Source: an uncultured Clostridium sp.
GTDB taxonomy: Bacteria > Bacillota > Clostridia > Lachnospirales > Lachnospiraceae
Length of the DNA stretch: 8,713 nt
Assembly: GCA_900541315.1 (NCBI GenBank)
Contig: UQJF01000124.1
Coordinates: 1 to 8,713 of the forward strand
Direction: 5' to 3'
Numbering within the stretch: the stretch's first letter is position 1; each line of letters begins with the position of its first letter. Position numbers and translations under genes: made by a program. The notes beneath the pieces are model-generated. The model made no database searches and had not been told where the DNA came from. It worked only from the letters and a program-made list of their open reading frames with translations. Shown here one piece after another: positions 1 to 6,730 of this stretch.

Positions 1-24
1 AGCAATCGGCTTTCATGAATGGTG

Positions 25-44
25 ATGCCTGCGTCAGCAGGCAT
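25..44. other. Perfect 8-bp hairpin near the left edge
   Basis: ATGCCTGC (25-32) pairs perfectly with GCAGGCAT (37-44) around a GTCA loop. Neither side has a T-tract, so it is not a standard intrinsic terminator on either strand. It lies about 55 bp beyond the stop of the YitT gene and could be a 3' stabilising hairpin or part of a neighbouring element cut by the window edge. One plus-strand frame is open from the left edge to a stop at 23-25, so the hairpin might also follow a gene entering from the left; seven codons are too few to call that gene. Confidence 0.4.
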
Positions 45-69
45 GTCCGTTTAGATTGAATGACCTGAA

Positions 70-83
70 AACAGCCTTCTGTT
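70..83 (-). terminator. Weak candidate terminator after the yitT-like gene
   Basis: Read on the minus strand just after the yitT-like stop, AACAG-AAGG-CTGTT forms a 5-bp stem with a 4-base loop, followed by a short run of T residues that overlaps the stem. The stem is short and the T-run is only four, so termination would be inefficient. It is listed because it is the only terminator-like structure near the end of the four-gene operon. Confidence 0.2.
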
Positions 84-98
84 ATTTCTGATTATCTT

Positions 99-962
99 TT
101 ATTTTGAGGAAATATCTTCAATAAAACCTTCTCCGAATACCTCCTTCACATCACTTACAATAAGAAACGCCTGCTTGTCATATTCCCGGACAATATCCCG
201 AAGCCAGACGATCTCTTTTCTGGGAACAACACAAAACAGCATGTCCCTTTCTGTTCCGGAATACATTCCTACTGACTTTACAGCAGTAACCCCTCTCTCC
301 ATATTTTTCATGATCGAACCTGCGATCTCTTTATTGCGTTCAGAAATAATGATCGCAAGTTTCGAAAAATTCAGACCATCTAAAATTCCATCTGATACGC
401 GGCACACTGCATAGATCGCTATCATCGCATACAATGCTGATCCCAGTCCAAATACAGAAGCACCTGCCAGTACTACCATTGCATCAAGAACCTGCATGAT
501 CTGAGATACTGAATATTGACGGATCTTCAGATGGAGCAGGGCTGCGAGCATATCCGTGCCCCCTGTAGTGGCATGTACTGCAAATAAAATCCCTGTTCCA
601 ACTCCGGAAAGAATACCACCAAATAAAGCTGATAAAAAGATATCATCTCCGGCAATGGTCATTTCCGGCAAAACATACAAAGAAACTGACAAGGACACAG
701 TTGCTATAAATGTCCTTTTAATAAAATTCCATCCTTTCAAACGCCAGGCAGCCAGAAATAATGGAATATTCAGTAATGTATTTGTCAGCCATAAGGGTAT
801 ATCAAACAGACTTTTAAATATGATCGCCACGCCGGATACTCCACCGGTAACAAGGTTCACAGGATCATAAAGGTTTTTTATTGCAAACCCCATTAAAAAT
901 GCTGCAAAAATAATCACTGCATAACAGGCCAATTCAGTTTTTACTGCCCTGAAATCCTTCAT
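99..962 (-). CDS. YitT family membrane protein (DUF161 / DUF2179)
   Basis: This 287-residue protein has the full YitT layout. The N-terminal part (about 1-200) contains several hydrophobic segments with the glycine-rich turns TGGVSGVAII (40-49) and ATTGGTDMLA (131-140) typical of the duplicated DUF161 membrane region. A soluble cytoplasmic C-terminal DUF2179 domain follows (about 200-283), running from KLAIIISER through ERGVT to FGEGF. The length is normal for the family. The biochemical function of YitT proteins is not established, though transport has been suggested. The gene starts 7 bp after the C45-like stop, and its probable ribosome site (GGTGA) overlaps that stop codon, which points to translational coupling. 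It is the last gene of the operon, so it may act on the same substrate or product, but this is only positional evidence. Confidence 0.88.
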   Translation of the reverse strand: MKDFRAVKTELACYAVIIFAAFLMGFAIKNLYDPVNLVTGGVSGVAIIFKSLFDIPLWLTNTLLNIPLFLAAWRLKGWNFIKRTFIATVSLSVSLYVLPEMTIAGDDIFLSALFGGILSGVGTGILFAVHATTGGTDMLAALLHLKIRQYSVSQIMQVLDAMVVLAGASVFGLGSALYAMIAIYAVCRVSDGILDGLNFSKLAIIISERNKEIAGSIMKNMERGVTAVKSVGMYSGTERDMLFCVVPRKEIVWLRDIVREYDKQAFLIVSDVKEVFGEGFIEDISSK

Positions 963-969
963 TTTTATT

Positions 970-2097
970 TCACCATTTTTCTATCTGATCCCAGTCAGAT
1001 TTTTTATGCGGACGTTCCCACATATATTCTTTAAATTCCCCACAGCATGGGGTTCCTTTACATACCCAGATGCGGCGGTCTGTCACATCCATAAGGATAC
1101 ACCCAAGCGTACTGATCCGGTTCAGCTCTGTCTTTCTGCTATCACCGTGTCTGCAAACGCTGAAAGGATATCCAAAATGATCCTTAAAGGCATCCTTTAT
1201 ATCTTCCATGGTGACTGCACCTGCTTTAGGCTGAAGATGTTTTAAAATTCTTCTGTCACGATATAAAGTTCCCCCCAGTGCATCTACCTGATATGCATAA
1301 TGTGGATGACGGATATGGTTACTATGGGCTATCAGACCATTTTCCGGATACAGCACCAGCTGTCCATCCTTTAGTTTTTCAAATCCCATGGCATCACCAC
1401 CGCAATAAGCTGCCACATAATACATTGGAAGCATTGATTCCGCTCCAAATATCTGATTCACCGCATCAACGTAACGGTCCTGTTCCAAAAATTTACGGCG
1501 GATAAATACAGATGGGATTCCAAAAACTTCAGGATTATATGTTTTTTGCAGACTGTTGACTCCCAGGGCAATTCCTGCCTGGTTCATGCCATATCTGGCA
1601 AGCTGTCCTGCCTCTGTAACGATCATCAGATCCGGACCGTCATCTCTAAGTATCTGTAAGATCACGGTGCCGTATTCCTGCCATGTATAAGTGTCCCAGT
1701 TCTGCGCCAGGATCGTATGTCCATTGGCAGAAGCATCCGGCAATACTGCAACGCTGGAACAGCCATCCAGTTCCTCCTTATCAGAAGGGGGTCTGCGGAC
1801 CAGAGTCATAGCTTCAGACCGTGAATTTAAGGTTAAAAGGTCATCAAACTCTACATCTGCGCCCTGGGCGATCCCTTCTAATTCATCTAAAAGTTCCGGT
1901 GAGTAAGAACGGATAAAAGGAAGAAATTCTTTGGATATCACTTTTGCTTCATCCCAGCTTACCGCAGTGTGACCGCCATTAAAAAACCGGATATAGCGTT
2001 CCAATACTCCCTGTATCAATTCTTTACATTGAACACCATAATCTACTCCACGTTCTCTATGGTTTTTACCCCGGATAGTGAAAACAGGCATCTCCAT
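970..2097 (-). CDS. C45-family N-terminal nucleophile acyltransferase/amidohydrolase
   Basis: This 375-residue protein resembles the acyl-CoA:6-aminopenicillanate acyltransferase family (peptidase family C45). Family members are made as proenzymes that cleave themselves before an internal cysteine, which becomes the nucleophile for amide hydrolysis or acyl transfer. Here the expected Gly-Cys pair is G112-C113 in DGCSSVAV, followed by LAQNWDT (130-136). Other family-like blocks are NSRSE (91-95), the SVCRHGD segment (313-319) and the LGCILMD...WVCKGTPCCGEF region (331-355). There is no signal peptide, so it is probably cytoplasmic. A strong AGGAG lies at 2106-2110, with 17 bp between this start and the AbgT stop. 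In bacteria such proteins are more often amidases than penicillin biosynthesis enzymes. The substrate here is unknown, perhaps an N-acyl compound imported by the neighbouring AbgT protein. Confidence 0.85.
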   Translation of the reverse strand: MEMPVFTIRGKNHRERGVDYGVQCKELIQGVLERYIRFFNGGHTAVSWDEAKVISKEFLPFIRSYSPELLDELEGIAQGADVEFDDLLTLNSRSEAMTLVRRPPSDKEELDGCSSVAVLPDASANGHTILAQNWDTYTWQEYGTVILQILRDDGPDLMIVTEAGQLARYGMNQAGIALGVNSLQKTYNPEVFGIPSVFIRRKFLEQDRYVDAVNQIFGAESMLPMYYVAAYCGGDAMGFEKLKDGQLVLYPENGLIAHSNHIRHPHYAYQVDALGGTLYRDRRILKHLQPKAGAVTMEDIKDAFKDHFGYPFSVCRHGDSRKTELNRISTLGCILMDVTDRRIWVCKGTPCCGEFKEYMWERPHKKSDWDQIEKW

Positions 2098-2114
2098 ATT
2101 GTTCTCTCCTCTCT

Positions 2115-3686
2115 TTACTTGATAAACATAGTAACACCAGGGCCAAGGGGCAGGTTAAATGCCCACCAGACACCTAAAATAAGCAGTTCCGTGATCATAG
2201 TCGCTATTGCATATGGCATACAGCCTGCAAAAACCGTTCCCATACCCGGTGTTTTACTCTTGTCTGTATTATACTTACCGAGAAGGCCTACGATCAGTGC
2301 CACATCAGAAGAGATCGGTGCGATCGCATTGGTAGCAGAATCTCCGATGCGGTATGCTACTGTAGTTAAAGCCGGGCTAAAGCCGATCGCATAAAGCATT
2401 GGGATCAGGATCGGTGCCAGGATCATCCACTTTGAAGATCCGGAAGTCATAAATAAATTTAAAAATGTAGAGAAAAATACAATAAATACAATAAGACCAA
2501 ATCCATTGATACCTGATGTTTTTATCCATTCAGCGCCTGCAGCACCTAATGCAGTCGGAATATTAGATGCATTAAACAGGTAAATAAATAAGGAGGCCGG
2601 AAGTGCGATCACCATGAAATTAACCATGGAATTAATACTGCCTGCAAGCATCTTAGGCAGGGAATTCCAGTCTTTTAAAGCACCAGTTGTACGTCCATAG
2701 GCAATTCCTGTAACCATAAAGAATAAAAATAACAGTGTTAACACACTCTTTAATAACGGAGAGTTAGGAACAAGGCTTCCATCATCTGCACGGAAAACAG
2801 AATTTTGCGGAATGCATATGATGACCAGTAATGCCAGGTAAATAACTGCTGCGATCGCTGTATTCCGGAGTGCCTTATGCTCCAGGGGAGATAAATCTTT
2901 ATCTGAAGAGCCAATCTGAATAAGACTTAAATCCTTTGCTTCGCCGATAAAGCCTCTGACAAATTTTGTTGTTACCACGGTAAATACCACTGTCAGGATA
3001 ATGGCGCATGCAAACATAAAATACCAGTTCTGAAGTACATGTACAGTAGAGGTGTCGATTCCCAGAGAAGAACATACAGATTCATTGATACCACTTAACA
3101 GTACATCCAGATTTCCAACAAATACATTGGCAGACATTCCGGCATTACCTGCCGCATATGCCAAAATGATGCCCAGCCACGGATTATACCCCATTGAAGC
3201 AAATACCGCCGCTGCTACTGCTGTACAGCCTAAGATACCTGCATTAGAGGCTGTATTTGCATTGATCGCAATAAATGAAACAATGGCAAATACAAATGCC
3301 GGACGTACACCTGCGATCGTTCTCTTAATAAACGCACCGAACAGTCCCACCTGTTCTGCCAGTCCGATGGACAGCATCAGCAGGCCCATCATCATCATTG
3401 GTGAAAAGTTATAATAAATACTGTATAAATTCTGTGTTACATAATTTATGGTCTCTTTATTTAACAGGTTCTTTATAGTCACTGTTACAATTTCCCCGCC
3501 TGTTCCTTTGGAAGATGCACTTTCATAAGTCACAGAAACACCTGCAAATATCACAGAAAGAACAATTGCCACCACGATCAGGATCGTAAACAGATAAAAT
3601 GGATGCGGAAGTTTATTACCAATAACTTCAACACCATTAATAAACCGGAAAAACAACCCCTTTTTTTCTTCTTTTGTCTTCTCCAT
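2115..3686 (-). CDS. AbgT family transporter
   Basis: This 523-residue integral membrane protein matches the AbgT family, whose members include the E. coli p-aminobenzoyl-glutamate importer and the MtrF/YdaH transporters. Many hydrophobic segments span the sequence. Diagnostic blocks are SNAGILG (147-153), TSGSSKW (414-420) and RIGDSATN (446-453). N410, W420, P438, R446 and D449, with D194 upstream, have nearly the same spacing as residues I recall as functionally important in MtrF and YdaH, so the transport core looks intact. I chose the ATG at 3686, not the in-frame ATG at 3734, because AAGGAG (3695-3700) lies 8 bp upstream and the longer form would overlap the amidohydrolase by 35 bp. It sits between two predicted amide-hydrolysing enzymes, favouring uptake of an amide substrate. 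Export is possible, since some family members have been reported as drug exporters. Confidence 0.92.
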   Translation of the reverse strand: MEKTKEEKKGLFFRFINGVEVIGNKLPHPFYLFTILIVVAIVLSVIFAGVSVTYESASSKGTGGEIVTVTIKNLLNKETINYVTQNLYSIYYNFSPMMMMGLLMLSIGLAEQVGLFGAFIKRTIAGVRPAFVFAIVSFIAINANTASNAGILGCTAVAAAVFASMGYNPWLGIILAYAAGNAGMSANVFVGNLDVLLSGINESVCSSLGIDTSTVHVLQNWYFMFACAIILTVVFTVVTTKFVRGFIGEAKDLSLIQIGSSDKDLSPLEHKALRNTAIAAVIYLALLVIICIPQNSVFRADDGSLVPNSPLLKSVLTLLFLFFMVTGIAYGRTTGALKDWNSLPKMLAGSINSMVNFMVIALPASLFIYLFNASNIPTALGAAGAEWIKTSGINGFGLIVFIVFFSTFLNLFMTSGSSKWMILAPILIPMLYAIGFSPALTTVAYRIGDSATNAIAPISSDVALIVGLLGKYNTDKSKTPGMGTVFAGCMPYAIATMITELLILGVWWAFNLPLGPGVTMFIK

Positions 3687-3694
3687 ACCTGATT

Positions 3695-3700
3695 CTCCTT
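3695..3700 (-). promoter_or_regulatory. Shine-Dalgarno of the abgT-like gene, overlapping the upstream stop
   Basis: On the minus strand the amidohydrolase stop TAA (3702-3700) runs straight into AAGGAG (3700-3695), eight bases before the ATG at 3686. The stop and the ribosome site share base 3700, suggesting coupled translation. The site also decides between the two possible transporter starts. Confidence 0.8.
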
Positions 3701-5325
3701 TACTTTGTTTCATATACAACTTCTCCGCCAACAACTGTCTGCAGGGAGCAGATATCTTTTATTTCTTCTTCCGGGCATTTCATATAGTCACGGTCGATCA
3801 CAACAAAATCTGCCAGTTTTCCCGGCTCGATACTGCCTTTTAACTGCTCTTCAAATGCTGCGTAGGCCGCCCAATTTGTATAAGAACGCAGTGCTTCCTC
3901 CCGGGTCATTGCTTCCTGTGGATGCCATCCTCCTTCCGGTTTTAAATGCTCATCTTTTCTTGTTACCGCACAATACATGCTTAAAAATGGATTGCAGCTT
4001 TCTACCGGTGAATCCGTTCCGTTTGGTAAAGGATTTCCCTGGTCGATCAATGTTCTCCATGCATATGCACCTTTTATGCGCTCTGCTCCCAGACGTGCAT
4101 CTGCTACATTTTTATCCGTCCGTAAAAATACTGTCTGATGAGTAGGTATAACCCCCAGTTTGCGGAAACGTTCTATGTCTTCCGGGGCAATGATCTGGGC
4201 ATGCTCACTTCTGAGACGTGCATCTTTATCTGGAAGCTCCTTTAAAAGCTGTTCATATACATCCAGACACTGACGGTTAGCTGCATCTCCAATTGCATGG
4301 CACCAGGTCTGGAAACCAGCCCTTCGCGCCTCATACAATACAGAATACAACTGGTCATTTGTCCACTTTCCATTTCCTTTATGGCCTGGCTGGTCTTCAT
4401 AGTCTTCTAACATCCATGCACTTCTGGCTCCTAAAGATCCATCAAGGGATATCTTATAGGCTCTGGCTGTAAGACGATTGTCATACATACCAATTCGGAG
4501 TCCCTTCTTAAAGAATTTTAAAGAGCCTTCCATCAGTTCCTGGTAATTCGGACGTCCCAGTACACGCATACTTACATAGATCCTTAATTTCAGACGCTCT
4601 TTTTCATATAATTCCTGCCATGCTTCCACCCACTCTTCCGGTGAGCCGGCATCCTGAACAGATGTTAAACCATTTGAAAAGAATTCCTGCTGGGCCAGCA
4701 ATACGATCTTCTGGATTTGTTCCTTTGTATACGATGGTATCGCTTTATTAAATGGATCCTGCGCCTGATCAGTAACCACACCAAGGAGGCTTCCATCCTG
4801 CTTATGTAAAAATTCTCCCCCTGCCGGGTCTGGTGTATCCTTTGTGATCCCTGCTGTTTCAAATGCCTTTGTATTTGCCCATGCAGCATGTCCGCAGGCT
4901 CTTGTAAGGTATACCGGTGAATCAGGCGCCACAGCATCCAGGTCTTCTTTGGTAGGAAATGATGGATCATCCCACGTATCATTGATCCATCCCCGTCCAA
5001 TGATCCATTCTCCTTTTTTCGCACTGCTGTAAGCATCAGCAACCATGTCCAGGATCTCCTGCTTTTGTTTTGATACCAGATTCAGGTTCAGCTTCATAGC
5101 ACCTGTATTGGTAATGTGAAGATGGGCATCGATCAATCCAGGCAGTACCGTTTTTCCCTGAAGATCTATGATCTTCGTGTGTTCGTCACAATTTTCAAGA
5201 ACCTCCTCTGTACTGCCAACAACACTAAATCTGTCCCCCGACACCCCGAATGCAGCGGCTGTGGAAAATTTATCATCTGCAGTATAAATATTCCCGTTGA
5301 TCCATGCCATATCCAGTTTTCGCAT
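3700..5325 (-). CDS. YtcJ-like metal-dependent amidohydrolase (Amidohydro_3)
   Basis: This 541-residue, probably cytoplasmic enzyme belongs to the amidohydrolase superfamily, YtcJ-like group, whose known members include N-substituted formamide deformylase. Metal-site and signature elements are in the expected order: DAHLH (66-70, metal-binding H68 and H70), HAAWAN (146-151), KISLDGSLGARSA (291-303, with K291 as the likely bridging lysine), WCHAIGDAAN (341-350, H343), SEHAQ (373-377, H375) and GTDSP (436-440, catalytic D438). A short N-terminal beta segment and the C-terminal GKLADFVVIDRD (502-513) are typical of the composite beta-sandwich. Full length and intact. An AGGAGG lies just before the ATG. 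It is the first gene of the operon, facing the divergent LysR gene. The substrate cannot be told from sequence; hydrolysis of a C-N amide-type bond is expected. Confidence 0.92.
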   Translation of the reverse strand: MRKLDMAWINGNIYTADDKFSTAAAFGVSGDRFSVVGSTEEVLENCDEHTKIIDLQGKTVLPGLIDAHLHITNTGAMKLNLNLVSKQKQEILDMVADAYSSAKKGEWIIGRGWINDTWDDPSFPTKEDLDAVAPDSPVYLTRACGHAAWANTKAFETAGITKDTPDPAGGEFLHKQDGSLLGVVTDQAQDPFNKAIPSYTKEQIQKIVLLAQQEFFSNGLTSVQDAGSPEEWVEAWQELYEKERLKLRIYVSMRVLGRPNYQELMEGSLKFFKKGLRIGMYDNRLTARAYKISLDGSLGARSAWMLEDYEDQPGHKGNGKWTNDQLYSVLYEARRAGFQTWCHAIGDAANRQCLDVYEQLLKELPDKDARLRSEHAQIIAPEDIERFRKLGVIPTHQTVFLRTDKNVADARLGAERIKGAYAWRTLIDQGNPLPNGTDSPVESCNPFLSMYCAVTRKDEHLKPEGGWHPQEAMTREEALRSYTNWAAYAAFEEQLKGSIEPGKLADFVVIDRDYMKCPEEEIKDICSLQTVVGGEVVYETK

Positions 5326-5355
5326 CTTGATTCCTCCTCCTGTTTTTACATCATA

Positions 5356-5384
5356 TTGACAGCCTTATTATTTTCAGCTAATAT
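5356..5384 (+). promoter_or_regulatory. Candidate sigma-A-type promoter for the LysR gene
   Basis: A perfect -35 hexamer TTGACA (5356-5361) is followed after exactly 17 bases by TAATAT (5379-5384), which matches 4 of 6 positions of the -10 consensus. Transcription would start near 5391 and give a leader of about 137 bases before the LysR ATG. The -35 box lies only about 30 bp upstream of the divergent amidohydrolase start, so the two transcripts overlap or their promoters interleave. I found no equally convincing promoter for the minus-strand operon. Confidence 0.5.
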
Positions 5385-5460
5385 GATTGTAACTATTTTT
5401 GCAAATATAATCCAATACTAATTATTTATAAATTCTATAACATAAATGAATTGAATTTTC

Positions 5461-5474
5461 TGAATACTTATTCA
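5461..5474. promoter_or_regulatory. Candidate LysR-type operator (14-bp inverted repeat)
   Basis: TGAATA-CT-TATTCA is a perfect dyad with 6-bp arms in the divergent intergenic region, 53 bp upstream of the LysR start codon. A second dyad, ATGAAT (5446-5451) with ATTCAT (5470-5475), shares its right-hand arm. AT-rich dyads in the gap between a LysR gene and its divergent target are typical binding sites, but no binding evidence exists here and AT-rich DNA yields such dyads by chance. Confidence 0.4.
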
Positions 5475-5527
5475 TTAGAGTTTCATCCTCTATTACAGTT
5501 TGTATTCCGCAGAAAGGATGATCATAA

Positions 5528-6505
5528 ATGGATCTGGATAAGGTCACTTACCTTCTGGCACTTGCCGATACCAAAAACTATTCACGGGCAGCAGAACAAT
5601 GCCATATATCACAGCCTGCTTTAACACGTTATATTAAAAACCTGGAAGAAGAATTAAATGTAACACTATTCGACCGGTCTTCCTTTCCCATCCGGCTTAC
5701 CTATGCCGGGGAGCGATATATAGATGGTCTTTTGAAGATCCTGGAAATGAAAGAAAAACTGGATAAGGAAATGAGAGAAATTGCAGGGCATGTTCAGAAC
5801 CAGATCTCGATCGGCATGCACAGCACCCGCTGTTACAGCTGGCTTCCCCGCATTCTTCCTGACTATCAGAAAATCTGTCCCAAAGTAAAGGTCAAGCTGA
5901 GCGAGGGAAATTCAGCTAAATTACAAAAGGATGTAAAAAACGGGGCGATCGATGTATTTTTTATATGTTCAAAGCCTTCTGATCTTGATGGTCTGACATT
6001 TGTCCCTCTTTTTCAAGAAGAAATGACTCTTATTGTAAGCCGTACTGCAGCTGTTTTTCATAACTTAATACTTCCGGAAAACATCCCGGGAGTTCTCCAG
6101 TATATTCCTCCTCGTATTCTGGAACAGATTCCTTTCATTTCCCTGACACCGGGACATGGAACCTATGAATTTGCAAGGGAACAATTTAAAAAATTTCAAA
6201 TATCCCCCTCTGTTTCTATGGAGCTGGATAATTCACCTACCGTGTACCGTTTAGTTCCGCAAAACAATGGCTTTGGATTTGCTCCCGTAACTGTTACCTA
6301 TGAAGAAAAATTTGACTATACACCTATTTTCTGCTCCATGGACCATCATGTAAGTTCAAGGGAAATCGGATTGTTATACCGGGATAGTTCTTCATTATCT
6401 CCTGCAACCCGCCAGTTTATCCAGACAGCCAGAGAAGTTATCCCCAGTTTTGTAAGATCTGAGATCCCTCATTTTGAAGTCCGGGAAGATATTAACTTTT
6501 CTTAA
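5528..6505 (+). CDS. LysR-family transcriptional regulator
   Basis: This 325-residue protein has the canonical LysR N-terminal winged helix-turn-helix (about 1-60): LLALADTKNYSRAAEQCHISQPALTRYIKNLEEELNVTLFDR-type sequence in which SRAAEQ and SQPALTRYI form the helix-turn-helix. A linker helix follows (about 61-90), then a periplasmic-binding-protein-like effector domain (about 91-305). The length is close to the usual LysR size. AAAGGA lies upstream of the ATG at suitable spacing. It is transcribed divergently from the amidohydrolase-AbgT-C45-YitT operon with a 202-bp gap, the classic layout for a LysR regulator that controls its neighbour and itself. The likely effector is the operon's substrate or a breakdown product, which is inference. 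The layout parallels abgR of E. coli, but orthology cannot be judged from this window. Confidence 0.93.
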   Translation: MDLDKVTYLLALADTKNYSRAAEQCHISQPALTRYIKNLEEELNVTLFDRSSFPIRLTYAGERYIDGLLKILEMKEKLDKEMREIAGHVQNQISIGMHSTRCYSWLPRILPDYQKICPKVKVKLSEGNSAKLQKDVKNGAIDVFFICSKPSDLDGLTFVPLFQEEMTLIVSRTAAVFHNLILPENIPGVLQYIPPRILEQIPFISLTPGHGTYEFAREQFKKFQISPSVSMELDNSPTVYRLVPQNNGFGFAPVTVTYEEKFDYTPIFCSMDHHVSSREIGLLYRDSSSLSPATRQFIQTAREVIPSFVRSEIPHFEVREDINFS

Positions 6506-6518
6506 CTTTATTATATGA

Positions 6519-6690
6519 TGATACCAGGGTCAAAAGTTCATAAATCCGACGCAAGCTTGCTTGCAGGAGGATTTTTGAACTTGGGACCCGCCAAAAACAT
6601 GAGTAAGAAGCCATTTTTTGAAGAAAAATGAGCGGATTACGAATGTTTTTGGAATTGCGGGAGTGCAAAGCACGTAGCAATTCGGTATCA
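6519..6690. ncRNA. Candidate structured RNA or miniature palindromic element
   Basis: This 172-base stretch is almost fully accounted for by nested inverted repeats. The outer arms TGATACC (6519-6525) and GGTATCA (6684-6690) close three adjacent hairpins. Domain A (6527-6589) stacks GGGTC/GACCC, AAGTTCA/TGAACTT, AAATCC/GGATTT and GCAAG/CTTGC. Domain B (6591-6652) has a 10-bp perfect stem CCAAAAACAT/ATGTTTTTGG, then GTAA/TTAC and CATTTTT/AAAAATG. Domain C (6652-6683) has GAATTGC/GCAATTC and GTGC/GCAC. It fills the gap between the LysR and pseudouridine synthase genes and lacks a T-tract, so it is not a simple terminator. It could be a cis-acting RNA, a small RNA, or a dispersed non-autonomous repeat whose outer arms are terminal repeats. 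The strand cannot be fixed because palindromes fold either way. Confidence 0.55.
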
Positions 6691-6730
6691 GAGGGATCAA
6701 AATAATAACACCTGAAAGGTAAACCCAACC

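Noticed and set aside
1301..1309. Isolated DnaA-box-like TGTGGATGA; similar singles near 3917 and 5260
   Set aside because: Single copies are about what chance predicts in a window of this size, and they lie inside conserved coding sequence.
1969..2394. 141-codon plus-strand open frame antisense to the C45 and abgT-like genes
   Set aside because: It spans the junction of two well-supported minus-strand genes and looks like a shadow translation, without a ribosome site or family motif.
3687..3734. Longer abgT-like start at 3734
   Set aside because: It would overlap the amidohydrolase by 35 bp and lacks the AAGGAG that precedes the ATG at 3686.
3705..4145. 146-codon plus-strand open frame antisense to the amidohydrolase
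   Set aside because: Shadow of a gene whose motifs are intact on the other strand; no domain recognised.
4665..5042. 125-codon minus-strand open frame inside the amidohydrolase gene
   Set aside because: Same-strand shifted frame within an intact gene with clear family motifs; its translation is low-complexity and shows no domain.
6591..6652. Domain B hairpin as a lysR terminator
   Set aside because: The stem is not followed by a T-tract and is part of a larger nested fold, so a simple terminator call is not supported.
6492..6728. 78-codon minus-strand open frame between lysR and the rluA-like gene
   Set aside because: It coincides with the palindromic element, overlaps the end of lysR, has no recognisable domain and no good ribosome site. 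It is explained by the inverted repeats.
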